DNA of 64,000 bases, from contig JAKSDL010000174.1 of NCBI GenBank assembly GCA_022360105.1, forward strand, positions 1 through 64,000, in the 5' to 3' direction. Positions 1-9,291 of the stretch are shown one piece after another. Source of the stretch: Pseudomonadota bacterium (GTDB lineage: Bacteria; SAR324; XYD2-FULL-50-16; JAHJRI01). The notes beneath the pieces were generated by a model. The model was not told where the DNA came from and searched no databases. It saw nothing but the letters and a program-made list of their open reading frames with translations. The position numbers were made by a program, and so were the translations under genes. The stretch's first letter is position 1, and every line of letters starts with the position of its first letter.

Positions 1-114
1 CACCGTCGGCTTTGGCTTCTCACCAAATCTGCTGACCCTGGGAAGCATCCCAGGCGCTCGTGGGCTTTCCTAAACAGGATTACCACCGGTGGGGAATTCC
101 ACCCCGCCCTGAAG
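1..114 (-). promoter_or_regulatory. FMN riboswitch (RFN element), cut by the window edge
   Basis: Read on the minus strand, this stretch carries the conserved blocks of the RFN aptamer in order: an AGGGCGGGGTG-AATTCCCCACCGGTGGT-like block, then AGCCCACGAGC, a variable stem (CCTGGGATGCTTCCCAGG), GTCAGCAGATTTGGTGAGA and AGCCAAAGCCGACGGT. These correspond to the junction and loops that bind flavin mononucleotide. The final closing strand of helix P1 and the expression platform lie to the left of the window. Such elements switch off riboflavin synthesis or transport genes when FMN is high, so a rib or riboflavin-uptake gene is expected just outside the left edge on the minus strand. Confidence 0.93.
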
Positions 115-663
115 ACATATGATGATTAAAATGAGACTAAAGTATAGTAAAGCCGTAACTCAAAAACAACGATCCAGATCAGGTTTTGTATTTCATAATA
201 TCCGGTTAAGCAAGCAGCTTGGTGATGAGATGAAGCATAGCGTATTCAGCAAACTTTATTCAGATTATGGATGGGTTTGAAACCGGAAAACCAATTGAAC
301 CCAGTTCACTATGATCCAAGGTCAATCACTGGCGGGCGTCTAAAAGCAACAAATAAAGAAATAAGTGCAAAGGGGACAGATGCTGATTGATCGCCATATC
401 CACCTTCTTTCTGTCCAATGTAAAGTCTTGTTGCGCAGTTGGTTCCGGTACCATTTCCATCGACGGTAAAAATAGAGAGGTTCTTGACATTGATCGGTTT
501 AAAAATGCAGACTACTGCGTCCAATGCGTTTTATTTTTCCAATACGATCGCAAATGAAGGATGAAGCGATTCTAAATTTCTGAATAGAATAAAACAATTT
601 TTGCATTTGACTTGGTATTAACTAATTCGCAACTTTTCGACCAAATGAAACTAAAGGATTACT
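115..663. other. Intergenic region without a recognised gene
   Basis: This stretch separates the leftward riboswitch from the rightward lipoprotein gene and should hold both promoters. A 71-codon minus-strand frame at 309-524 has no recognisable domain and no clear ribosome binding site. I see no RNA gene or repeat here. Confidence 0.5.
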
Positions 664-1188
664 ATGAAAATGATAAAGTTGATTTTTATTTTCTTGCTGA
701 TATTTGCTCTAGGTTCTTGTGTATCAAAACAATTACCGAAACCGACCGGACCTGATGTAGGATTGTTGATTGTACCTACTGAAGGAATTAGACACGTATC
801 CGGCAAGTTTGTTTACAGGTACCAGTTTGATTTTAATGATAAAGACAATGTGGTTATCAAAGTTGGAAACGGGAAATCTTTTGTGGCTAAGGTTCTAAAA
901 CAAGGCAGATATGAATTTAATGCAATGAAGGTTTTTGGAATCAATCAAGGGCGTACTTCGGCAACATCGAAACCAAGCATTTACGATTTGGAAGAGAATT
1001 ATACTTTCGAAATAAAACCGGGCGAGGTAACTTATTTTCCATTTGGTGTCGGAGCTGTTATCAAAAGCGCTGGCCTGCGTTCTTTTACTCAAGCCCCTAA
1101 TTACTTTGAATTAACAGAAAAAGTCTTAAACGAGTACGATGAGATTGTCAGCAAAGCTGAAAATGCGACATTGTGGCAGCAACCATAG
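664..1188 (+). CDS. Hypothetical lipoprotein
   Basis: The 174-residue product starts with a charged stretch, a hydrophobic core and a lipobox (LGSC, cysteine near residue 19), so it should be lipidated and anchored in a membrane, facing the periplasm or the surface. The rest is soluble, lysine-rich and predicted beta-rich by eye, with no family I recognise. ATG is preceded by AAAGGA at suitable spacing. It stands alone: the flanking genes are over 500 bases away on both sides. An imperfect GC hairpin follows the stop. The function is unknown. Confidence 0.75.
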   Translation: MKMIKLIFIFLLIFALGSCVSKQLPKPTGPDVGLLIVPTEGIRHVSGKFVYRYQFDFNDKDNVVIKVGNGKSFVAKVLKQGRYEFNAMKVFGINQGRTSATSKPSIYDLEENYTFEIKPGEVTYFPFGVGAVIKSAGLRSFTQAPNYFELTEKVLNEYDEIVSKAENATLWQQP

Positions 1189-1218
1189 GTCGATCTTCTA
1201 GGGCTGCTTCCTGGATTA

Positions 1219-1254
1219 AAGCCCCGAGCACCATATCGCTCGTGTCAGGGGCTT
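1219..1254 (+). terminator. Possible hairpin terminator after the lipoprotein gene
   Basis: An interrupted inverted repeat (AAGCCCC-GAGC ... GCTC-GGGGCTT) lies 30 bases after the lipoprotein stop. The stem is GC rich, but no clean T run follows, so termination is uncertain. The rest of the interval up to 1853 shows no gene and should contain the promoter of the next gene. Confidence 0.35.
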
Positions 1255-1853
1255 GCTTGTTGTGTTGCAGCTATAACAAAGCCAAAGACAGTTTAACCAA
1301 ACTGCTTATAATAAAACCGGTGCTCCTCCCGTAAACATCTATTTCCATTTCAGCACTGCGGCTTCTTGCAAAGGACATGACTCCCCGGTACTGTTTTTCG
1401 GAACTTCCCAACAGATGATCTGTCGAAACGAGCTTTAATTCATCGTTGTATTACCCCAAATCTAATGCATTTCCCTGGTTACGATTCCGCTTTTGGGCCG
1501 GCCTTTTTTTCGCTCTTGCGAAGCTAAGCTCTTCCTTAACTTAAAGTTCAAGTTTTTTCATTTGAACCTTCACAACAATTGCTCAACATAGCCAAAAATG
1601 GGTCTGATTAGCAGATGCCGGATTTATCAAGGTCTGATACCCGGAGCAATGAATTTTCCAAAGAGATTTGGTCATTATTTATTAAATATTACAGTATTTT
1701 AAAATGCTGAGTTTAGGTCAGACAATATCACCTGGGTTTGCCAGGGAGAATCAAATCAGTACAATAAATATCGATTGTGGAAGAACTTGTTTTTAGAGAA
1801 ACAGGTGGATTGTCAAAGGAAAGAAAGACACTTTGTAGACTTATTGTAAAGAA

Positions 1854-3563
1854 ATGAAAAAAGAGCGGCTGACAATACTCGCAGGTAAACTAAAGAACAA
1901 ACGGTATCGAATTGATGACAAGCTAACCATTGGCCGGAGTAGTGAAAATATTGTCAATCTTAAAAGCCTGTCCGTATCCAGGCAACATGCCTTGATTCAA
2001 AAGCAGGTGACGGGGACTACCATTGAAGATCTTTCAAGCGTCAATGGGACCTTCGTTAATGGGAAGAACGTTAAGCGACAAAAACTAAAATCCGGAGATA
2101 TTATTCGAATTGGCGATATCGAAATGAAATTTGAGGTTTTGAAAAAATCGCTCAAGGAATCGGGCCATAAGATGGTTGAATTTCAGAACGCTACCGGAAA
2201 AGTTAACCTAAAAACCAAATCGGTTGACCTGTTATTAAAAACCTTTCTCATCGGTTCCGGTAAGAAGGCGACAATAGACGAACTAAAGAAAACACAGGCA
2301 CGTTTAGCAGCTATTACGGAGGCCAGTTTACATATTTCCAGTGAGCGTAATTTAAAAAAGCTTTTTAAAATCATTCTGGACCAGGTATTTAAACTAACCC
2401 CAGCACACAATGGTGTCATCCTGATCAAAAATAAACATAGCGGGGATCTTAAAGCGGAATATGCAAAACGCGGAAAAGCTTCCGGCAAACAAAAAGTCAG
2501 CATGACCATTGTTCAATGTGCCTTTGACAAAAACGAAGCTGTTTTAACATCCGATGCCTTGGATGATACTCGTTTCAAAGACGGCAGGAGTATTATTACC
2601 CAGAATATTTCCTCTGTTATGTGCGTACCGTTGTGTTTTCAGGAAGAGCGGTTGGGGGTTATTTATGTGGACACCCAGGGAACGACCGATGCATTCGATC
2701 AAGAGGATTTGAAGCTGCTGGCGGCACTTTCTTCATCCGCCTCAGCTGCCATTAAAAACAGCCTCTACCTGGGTGAACTGGAAAAGGCGTTTCAGGACAC
2801 GCTTGTCATTACCTCTAACGCAATCGAGATGAGAGACCACTATACAATCGGACATACCTGGAGGGTAACTCGATTTGCCTTGGAAATAGCCAAAGAACTG
2901 GGTTGGAATGAGAAACAACTGGAACTTTGTGAAAGAGGTGGTGTTTTACATGATGTGGGCAAAATTGCTGTAGGAGATTCCATTCTAGGAAAACCTTCCA
3001 AACTGACCGATCAGGAATTTAATATTATGCGAAATCATCCCGAAAGAGGGGCAAGTATGATGAGGGATGTGGCTTCCCTGAAACCATTGATTCCTTACTG
3101 CTTGTATCATCATGAAAGATGGGATGGTAAAGGCTACCCCCAGGGGCTCAAAGGCGAGCAAATCCCTGTTGAAGGACGTGTTATTGCTGTCGCAGACGCG
3201 TTTGATGCAATGACAAGCAAACGGCCCTATAAAAATGTTATCGAATCGGAAAAAGCGCTTAATGAGATCGTTCGCTGCAAGGGAACTCAATTTGATCCGG
3301 ATATTGTGGATGCTTTTGTCGCTTGTTATGAGAAGGGACAAATTCAACCCATATTGCAAACATACTATTCAAAAGAAAAAAGAAGCATTGCCTGCCCATT
3401 TTGCAGCACCCATTTTGTTTTCCCGGATGAAGCCAAGTCCGGTGATATTTCGAAATGCACTGTCTGTTTTCGTCGCATTCTTCTGAAATTCAGAAATAAT
3501 GTCTGGTCCGGAGAATTAGTTCCCGAATCCGAATTGCTCCCGGAAATTTCTCAGGATAAATAG
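1854..3563 (+). CDS. FHA-GAF-HD-GYP domain protein with C-terminal zinc ribbon
   Basis: The 569-residue protein is a likely cytoplasmic signalling enzyme. Residues 1-95 form an FHA phosphothreonine-binding domain (GRSSEN, SRQHA, NGTFVNG). Residues about 145-305 form a GAF sensor domain. Residues about 310-480 form an HD-GYP domain with the metal-binding HD pair at H366-D367 (LHDVGK), a YHHERWDGKGYP block and the downstream VADAFDAMTSKRPY motif. HD-GYP proteins with these residues hydrolyse cyclic di-GMP. The C-terminus adds a CxxC...CxxC zinc ribbon from about residue 513. There is no transmembrane segment. FHA implies control by Ser/Thr phosphorylation, but no kinase is nearby. The enzyme call is strong; the signal sensed by GAF is unknown. 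Confidence 0.92.
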   Translation: MKKERLTILAGKLKNKRYRIDDKLTIGRSSENIVNLKSLSVSRQHALIQKQVTGTTIEDLSSVNGTFVNGKNVKRQKLKSGDIIRIGDIEMKFEVLKKSLKESGHKMVEFQNATGKVNLKTKSVDLLLKTFLIGSGKKATIDELKKTQARLAAITEASLHISSERNLKKLFKIILDQVFKLTPAHNGVILIKNKHSGDLKAEYAKRGKASGKQKVSMTIVQCAFDKNEAVLTSDALDDTRFKDGRSIITQNISSVMCVPLCFQEERLGVIYVDTQGTTDAFDQEDLKLLAALSSSASAAIKNSLYLGELEKAFQDTLVITSNAIEMRDHYTIGHTWRVTRFALEIAKELGWNEKQLELCERGGVLHDVGKIAVGDSILGKPSKLTDQEFNIMRNHPERGASMMRDVASLKPLIPYCLYHHERWDGKGYPQGLKGEQIPVEGRVIAVADAFDAMTSKRPYKNVIESEKALNEIVRCKGTQFDPDIVDAFVACYEKGQIQPILQTYYSKEKRSIACPFCSTHFVFPDEAKSGDISKCTVCFRRILLKFRNNVWSGELVPESELLPEISQDK

Positions 3564-3737
3564 GTTTTAGAGTAAAAATACCTCTTTTTTCCTGAAATTA
3601 AGGCACACAATAGCTGCCCTTAAATCTAATCTAGAGTTCACTTTTCTCTCAATGCCGTAAGTTTGTTTCCTTTTGGCAGTATTAATTGGTTTCTATCAAA
3701 AGAAAAATTTTATCATATTGCAATAATTGGATTTTGT

Positions 3738-3805
3738 GTCATTCCGGATTTGATCCGGCATCTATGAGCAGTGAACCAATAGAATCAGGCTAGATTCCGG
3801 GCCAA
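3738..3805. repeat. Degenerate palindromic intergenic repeat (TCATTCCGGATTTGATCCGG type)
   Basis: The left part, TCATTCCGGATTTGATCCGG, is itself partly palindromic. It is followed about 40 bases later by GATTCCGGGCC, a decayed opposite arm. This is the look of the short dispersed 'cattccgg...ccggaatc' repeats common in many proteobacterial genomes. Only one copy is in the window. The surrounding interval, 3564-4247, has no supported gene. Confidence 0.5.
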
Positions 3806-4247
3806 CAGACTGTGGTGTAATAGAAAAACCTGACAATAGAACTCTTTTTTATGCTTTAACGCTGATAGGTTCAAACACCGAATGAGTTGGCTATACTTCC
3901 CAGGATTTCCCTCCAAAAAAAACAACATCAATCATATTCAAACATGTGTCAAAACCGATCATTTTTGATGGGGCAATCTAGAGACAAAGGGGGACAAACA
4001 AGAGTTCAGCAACTGCTACAAATCGGTAAAATTCTCCCTGGTAAGTCCGTTCTTGAAAAAATAATCAACGCTTCAACCTCCAAGAATCATGGGTTACAGC
4101 TTTGAAATGGGGACCTCAATTATTCCTCGTTATTCAAAGTGAACACAAATTGCAATAAGAACCTACCTGCTTTAACATTCTAATCCTTTGCTAAATCTAA
4201 TTGGAGCAGTTTTCAGATTTTTCAAATTTGAACGTTTGGAGGGAATT

Positions 4248-5441
4248 TTGAAAAAACTATTAAAATGCACAAATACAGTTGTTCCAGCCTTGCTTTTGAT
4301 GCTGTTGACTTCATTTTTACAATCGTGTGAATTGGGGGTTACCAGCAGGGTCAAGGAGCCTTACAAGATTGGCGCAGTACTTTCTCTCACCGGGGGGGCT
4401 TCTTTTTTGGGAAATCCTGAAAAGAATACATTGCTGATGCAAACAGAAATAATAAATCAGCAGGGCGGAGTTGACGGACATCCCCTGGAATTAGTGATTA
4501 TGGATTCTCAAAGTGATCCTGAAAAAGCATCGGCGGCTGTTGAGAAACTGATTCTGGAAGAAAATGTACTTGCCATTATCGGTCCCTCGACCAGCGGTTC
4601 ATCCATTGAAGCGTTACCCTTATCGATAAAATATGAAACACCGATGATCTCCTGTGCATCCAGTCATAAAATTGCACAGCATATGTATATAAAAAGACCA
4701 TATAGTTGGGTGTTCAAAGTTGCCCAAAGCGACAGTATGGCAGTTGAAGCGATCTATGCCTTCATGAGATCCAAAGGTATTAAAAACATTGCCGTTGTGA
4801 GCATCAAAAGTGGATTTGGGTTGAGCGGAATGAAAGAGTTGAGTCAATATGCTTCCGAATACGGTATTAACATTCTCGGTAAGGAGAAATATAGCAAGTC
4901 TGAAAAGAATTTTAAATCCATGCTTAAAAGGTTAAGTGCGTTAAATCCGCAGGCAATCATTAACTGGTCAATAGGTCCCAGCCAGGTGGAAGTTGTCAAA
5001 GCATGGAAAGAGTTGGGTTTGCAGCACATCCATCTGTTCCAAAGTCATGGTTTCGGCAGTGTAAAGAACATCCATTCAGCCGGTGGTGCAGCAGAAGGGG
5101 TTTATTTGCCATTGGGTGCGGTTAATATCGCAGAAATCTTGCCATATGATCATCCTCAAAAAGAAGTAACCATGCGATATTCAAAAAACTATAAAAAGCG
5201 GTTCAATGAACCTGTAAACTCTTTCGGAGGCCATGCCTGGGACGCTTTAAACATATTGGTTCAGGCTATGGAAAAAGCAGGAGCAGACAAAAACAGAATC
5301 AGGGAGGAGATAGAAAATACGAATAATTTCGTTGGCCAGGGAGGTGTATTCAACATGTCGATAAACGACCATAACGGTTTGGATCGCACCGCGTTTAACA
5401 TGATCATGGTTCGTAATAATACCTGGGCTCTGGCGGAATAA
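4248..5441 (+). CDS. ABC-type branched-chain amino-acid-like substrate-binding lipoprotein
   Basis: This is a type 1 periplasmic binding protein of the Leu/Ile/Val family (Peripla_BP_6): KIGAVLSLTGGASFLG at the mature N-terminus, a two-lobed fold of about 370 residues, and typical IIGPSTSGSS and FGGHAWDAL segments. I chose the TTG start at 4248 because GGAGGG sits 5 bases upstream and the product then begins with a proper lipoprotein signal (MKKLLK..., hydrophobic core, LQSC lipobox). An in-frame ATG at 4188 would add 20 residues ahead of the signal. No permease or ATPase gene is adjacent, so the protein is an orphan that may serve a distant transporter or a sensor. The ligand cannot be deduced. 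Confidence 0.88.
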   Translation: MKKLLKCTNTVVPALLLMLLTSFLQSCELGVTSRVKEPYKIGAVLSLTGGASFLGNPEKNTLLMQTEIINQQGGVDGHPLELVIMDSQSDPEKASAAVEKLILEENVLAIIGPSTSGSSIEALPLSIKYETPMISCASSHKIAQHMYIKRPYSWVFKVAQSDSMAVEAIYAFMRSKGIKNIAVVSIKSGFGLSGMKELSQYASEYGINILGKEKYSKSEKNFKSMLKRLSALNPQAIINWSIGPSQVEVVKAWKELGLQHIHLFQSHGFGSVKNIHSAGGAAEGVYLPLGAVNIAEILPYDHPQKEVTMRYSKNYKKRFNEPVNSFGGHAWDALNILVQAMEKAGADKNRIREEIENTNNFVGQGGVFNMSINDHNGLDRTAFNMIMVRNNTWALAE

Positions 5442-5450
5442 TCAGAAATC

Positions 5451-5500
5451 GGCATGATAACAATGTATTACCTTCATAATACTTCATTTTCATGCCCGCT
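5451..5500. terminator. Likely bidirectional terminator between convergent genes
   Basis: Between the convergent stops lies a two-part hairpin: GGCATGA ... TCATGCC outside and GTATTA-CCTTCA-TAATAC inside, followed by CGCTTTT on the plus strand. It would end the binding-protein gene on one side and the long biosynthetic operon on the other. Confidence 0.45.
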
Positions 5501-5513
5501 TTTACTAATCCAA

Positions 5514-7007
5514 TCAGGATGCAGCTTGAACCTGTTTTATCAAATACTCGAGCCCAAGAAACTCCGAACAGGTCTGGATCGCGCCAACTGTAACTCCTAA
5601 TACCCCATGCATGCCAATATTCTGACCGGTAAAGAAAAGATTGGGGATTTTTGTTCGGGCAGGGATATAGGTTTTGATTGGATTATTGCAATCCAAGGCG
5701 ATGCCATATATGGAACCGTTTTTCGTGCCGGTGTAATCCCGATAGGTCAATGGTGAGGAAGTATAGCATTTTTTTATTTTCTTACGAAATCCGGGTCTGT
5801 CTTTCTCCACAGCATCCAGCAATAATTCAGCTTTTTCTTTCTTGAACTGCCGGTACTCGTCTCCTCGACGATTTACGCTTGTATGTTGCCATTGCTTCAC
5901 TTCTTCGAAATCCATAAAGGTCATGATAATGGCACAAGTCGCATATTCGTCAGACCCTGATGTAGCAGGAGTAAGAAACATATATCCCTGTGGCCAGGGT
6001 TCGTTTTGATTCTCTTCCGTTTTCCAGACTGTGTCGGAGTTTATTCGGTAGTGATTGAAGTTCTCATAGGGATAGGCATTCTCCTGGAGGCATACAAATA
6101 CGGTGAACGACGATGTGGTGTTTTCAAGATTGTGAATTCTGTCACGATATGGTTTTCTGATTTCTTTACTGTCAATTAAATCCAATGTTACCGACGGATG
6201 GGTATTGGAAACAAACTGTTTTGCCTGTAACAGTTCTCCGTTATCTAACTCAGCATGTTTAATGACTCCATTTTCCACATGAAGCTTTTGGACTTTGCTG
6301 TTGATGAGAATGGATCCACCAAAAGAGCGAATATCATCTGCCAAAAAATCGGCAATTTGAGAGCTTCCATCAATCGGTCGCCAGGCACTGCTGATAAAGG
6401 AGTGCACAACCGTCGCGTGTAGATAAAGCGATGTTGTCTCTTTGTCACCGGCATAGAGAACGTTGAGACCCGCCAGCACATTTTGTAACAATTGATTATT
6501 AGTGATGGAATTCAGATAGTCGCTTAAATTTGCCGAAAAGTAGGGATTTAATGAAATAGTCGAATCAGGAACCCTAACGTTGTATAGATCCAGTGAATCA
6601 ACAACCTTTTGCATCTCGTTTGCGTAATTGACAATTGCCTGACGTTCTGAAGGAAATCTTTGAGCGAGGTTTTCTATCAGCCTTTCGTAGCCAATGGGGT
6701 ATTTGAATTGTTCATCATCGAGATCCAGCACGTCAAATCCGTCCTCATTCATTCGCTTCAGATTCAGCCTATCCATTAACCCAAAATATTTAAAATAACG
6801 ATTGGTAATTTGCCCCTCATCCAAGCTTCCGATGTAGTGAACACCGGTGTCAAAGATGCAGTCGTTGCGTTTAAAGGTTTGCAGGCAACCCCCGATTTGA
6901 CCGTTTTTCTCAACCACGCAAATGTTTTGTCCTTCTTTAGCCAGGATATGAGCTGAAAGTAGTCCTCCCAGGCCACTGCCGATGATGATTGTATCAAATG
7001 AATTCAT
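5514..7007 (-). CDS. CrtI/retinol-saturase-type FAD-dependent oxidoreductase
   Basis: The 497-residue flavoprotein opens with a dinucleotide-binding motif (IIGSGLGGLLSAHILAKEG) and an acidic residue in VVEKNGQIGG, as in phytoene desaturase and retinol saturase relatives. The C-terminal FFTGQNIGMHGVLGVTVGAI segment is the second FAD-contact region of that family. Relatives add or remove hydrogens at isolated or conjugated double bonds of long isoprenoid or acyl chains. It is the last gene of the cluster, beginning one base after the acyltransferase stop. In this setting it could adjust the unsaturation of the acyl product. Whether it desaturates, isomerises or reduces is not decidable from sequence. 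Confidence 0.87.
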   Translation of the reverse strand: MNSFDTIIIGSGLGGLLSAHILAKEGQNICVVEKNGQIGGCLQTFKRNDCIFDTGVHYIGSLDEGQITNRYFKYFGLMDRLNLKRMNEDGFDVLDLDDEQFKYPIGYERLIENLAQRFPSERQAIVNYANEMQKVVDSLDLYNVRVPDSTISLNPYFSANLSDYLNSITNNQLLQNVLAGLNVLYAGDKETTSLYLHATVVHSFISSAWRPIDGSSQIADFLADDIRSFGGSILINSKVQKLHVENGVIKHAELDNGELLQAKQFVSNTHPSVTLDLIDSKEIRKPYRDRIHNLENTTSSFTVFVCLQENAYPYENFNHYRINSDTVWKTEENQNEPWPQGYMFLTPATSGSDEYATCAIIMTFMDFEEVKQWQHTSVNRRGDEYRQFKKEKAELLLDAVEKDRPGFRKKIKKCYTSSPLTYRDYTGTKNGSIYGIALDCNNPIKTYIPARTKIPNLFFTGQNIGMHGVLGVTVGAIQTCSEFLGLEYLIKQVQAAS

Positions 7008-7008
7008 T

Positions 7009-8868
7009 TTATTTTATATATACCAATGCCTGGAAAGGGTTTGACGATATTGTCTTGTAATTGCTTTGGTTTAGAAAACCTGAGTGCTCTTGGAGCGAAT
7101 CCGTATCAATACCTGATTGCGAATAGAATACCAACAACCCTCCAACGGACAGTCTCTCGCTTAAATTTCCGAGTAACGACCGGAATAATCGATTCTCGAT
7201 GGTTGATCGATCCATATTAATTAGGGCCAGATCGCATTCATGATCGATGGACGAATGGTCTTGCAGATCCAGAAATTGTATTTTAGCTTGAATGCAATTT
7301 TCAGCGACGGTCTTTGCAATTCCCGTTTTTGTTTTATCCCATTCTAAGCCGGTTGCAGCCAGATTTGGGAATTTTTCATTCATTAAAAATATAATCTCTC
7401 CATAGTTGGAGCCGGCGTGCACGACTCCTGTTTGATATGCCCTGGAAAACAAGAAATCCAATAGGTCTCTGCAACACTTGACTGTATATCGGACCTGCTT
7501 AAGTGGTGAATACCCCTGGTAGGCGAACTTTAATAACAGCCGGTTGTTTAAAAACCCAGGTGTTTCACAGTCATTACGCACTCTGTTATATTCCTGTTTG
7601 AATGTTTTTGCAATGGTATTGCCTCGTTTGGAATACCCCTGATTGGGAGACCCGCTTTCCGGAGGAATTTTGGGTAGAATGGCCGCAGTTAGAGAGGTCT
7701 TCTTTAACACAAATTCTTTTTTAGTTATGCCCTCCCCAGTTCCATGAAAAACAACCGGCAATATGTCAAGATTAAGTTTCTCAGCCAGATAGAATGCTCC
7801 CTTTTTAAATCGCTTAATTTCCTTATCTTTAGAACGAGAACCTTCGGGAAATACAGCAATGGAATATCCCTTATTGACTGTTTTTTGTAAAGTTTCCAGG
7901 CTGTTCTCAATACCTGAGGAAACGGGATAATAATCTGCCCACCTTGCAACTGCACCGAATAAAGGTGAACTCCAAACCCAGTCATTCGTCAATAACACCA
8001 TTTTGGGATGAAGACTTTGAATGACGATTAAATCGATGAACGATTGATGATTGGCGATGATGACAGAGGGATGATCAAAGGTATTCCTGTTCTTATCAAT
8101 GATCGTCAGCCCCCTGGTTGTTGCTAAGATCAGGATCTTGCAAAACGACTTGATCGTCTTATGGTAATACAATTTGCGTTTTGTTTCGTTGGAAGGCCAT
8201 GGGAAAAGAACAAACAAAACAAATCCGAAAACAGTTAACAGCAAACAGCCGGTGATGAACAGCGTGTAAGCCATCAGGGTTCGCAATACCATCCGAAGTG
8301 TATAAGGGTAGCCGATCTTTTGCATCCTGTGGTGGATCAAAATTTCGGGTACAAACAAGGCGATGGTTACACAGACAATCAAAGACGAAACAAACCAGGC
8401 AATAAGCTCAAGATAACCAGATAAGCCCGACTCGGGAACATAAATCAGCATTCCATATCCGACCATCCCCGTGATCAATAATCCTAACAATACAGTCATT
8501 ATGTGAGGGGCTGACCCGATGAGCCTGGTAAGTAACGATTTTCTGAAAGACAGCGCAATATACCGGGTTAAAAAATCGATCTGTAAGGCTAAAAAAATAA
8601 GACTCAATGAAAAAACTGCAGGGGCAATCCCGGACCATGCCCCAATCAAAAACAGGCTGTTAAAGCCAATAGCGGCCAGTAGGAGGAGTAGGCCTTCCCA
8701 GTGACCTATTGAAAAGTAATATAACGGGATCAGAAGGGCGGTTATAATTCCGAATAATGGAGCAAAATGGTCTTCTTGAGGATATATCCCAAAATAATAG
8801 TAATTGAGGCATAAAAGAATAATTACCAACAAAGTGGTTTGAATATTTTGAGCAATTCGAAACAACAC
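7009..8868 (-). CDS. Membrane protein fusing a multi-TM region, PlsC acyltransferase and methyltransferase-like domain
   Basis: The 619-residue product has about eight hydrophobic helices in the first 240 residues. A lysophospholipid acyltransferase domain follows, with NHQSFID near residue 271 and FPEGSRSKD near residue 336, the HX4D and acceptor-binding motifs of PlsC enzymes. Residues about 475-610 look like a class I SAM methyltransferase fold with a degenerate glycine motif (VVHAGSNYGE), so methyl transfer is less certain. The start is GTG; no strong ribosome binding site is visible. It lies between the FabZ-like gene and the flavoenzyme. The architecture suggests an enzyme that acylates a lipid at the inner membrane, and possibly methylates it. 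Confidence 0.8.
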   Translation of the reverse strand: MLFRIAQNIQTTLLVIILLCLNYYYFGIYPQEDHFAPLFGIITALLIPLYYFSIGHWEGLLLLLAAIGFNSLFLIGAWSGIAPAVFSLSLIFLALQIDFLTRYIALSFRKSLLTRLIGSAPHIMTVLLGLLITGMVGYGMLIYVPESGLSGYLELIAWFVSSLIVCVTIALFVPEILIHHRMQKIGYPYTLRMVLRTLMAYTLFITGCLLLTVFGFVLFVLFPWPSNETKRKLYYHKTIKSFCKILILATTRGLTIIDKNRNTFDHPSVIIANHQSFIDLIVIQSLHPKMVLLTNDWVWSSPLFGAVARWADYYPVSSGIENSLETLQKTVNKGYSIAVFPEGSRSKDKEIKRFKKGAFYLAEKLNLDILPVVFHGTGEGITKKEFVLKKTSLTAAILPKIPPESGSPNQGYSKRGNTIAKTFKQEYNRVRNDCETPGFLNNRLLLKFAYQGYSPLKQVRYTVKCCRDLLDFLFSRAYQTGVVHAGSNYGEIIFLMNEKFPNLAATGLEWDKTKTGIAKTVAENCIQAKIQFLDLQDHSSIDHECDLALINMDRSTIENRLFRSLLGNLSERLSVGGLLVFYSQSGIDTDSLQEHSGFLNQSNYKTISSNPFQALVYIK

Positions 8869-8891
8869 AGTGAGCCAAAGAGAAGAAAGAA

Positions 8892-9269
8892 TCAGGAAGG
8901 ACCGTCCAATTCAGATTGAAAGTAACCGGAAAACTTAAGAAAAACAGTCTCCCCAGCAGCCAACATTGCAGTTACCTTAACTCCTGGTGCAGAATCGACA
9001 TAGTCCAAAGTAAGATCTATCGGACTTGTTTGAGGAGTCAAAACATTTAGAAACTTTACACTTTTGGCGGATTTCAAAAACAAAGATTTCCCATAAACGC
9101 GTCCCAGCGTTTCCTTAACGATCTGGATTTGGCAGACACCGGGTGTAACAGGATTATTCGGGAAGTGACCTTTGTAAATAGGGTGCTTCGGATTTAAGCT
9201 TATTTGAGCTGCGGCTTCGGTCCCATTTACTTCCAGGTTAGATACGGTATAAAAGTTATTTTCAAGCAT
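8892..9269 (-). CDS. FabZ/FabA-like hotdog dehydratase
   Basis: This 125-residue hotdog protein carries the dehydratase signature GHFPNNPVTPGV with the likely catalytic H35. The usual FabZ glutamate position after PGV is occupied by Q49, with a glutamate at E53, so the catalytic acid may differ from classical FabZ. I use the ATG at 9269 (MLENNFYTVS), which matches the typical start of this family. A longer TTG-started frame reaches 9329 but would overlap the upstream radical SAM gene by 38 bases. It probably removes water from 3-hydroxyacyl-ACP to form the trans-2-enoyl unit of a polyene chain. Confidence 0.82.
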   Translation of the reverse strand: MLENNFYTVSNLEVNGTEAAAQISLNPKHPIYKGHFPNNPVTPGVCQIQIVKETLGRVYGKSLFLKSAKSVKFLNVLTPQTSPIDLTLDYVDSAPGVKVTAMLAAGETVFLKFSGYFQSELDGPS

Positions 9270-9291
9270 AGTTGTCTGCAGGTCCCTTCTC

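Noticed and set aside
309..524. A 71-codon minus-strand frame near the left edge
   Set aside because: It has no recognisable domain and no good ribosome binding site. It could be a gene remnant, but I cannot support it.
3887..4105. A 72-codon plus-strand frame before the binding-protein gene
   Set aside because: Low-complexity basic sequence without domain or start signal, next to a decayed repeat.
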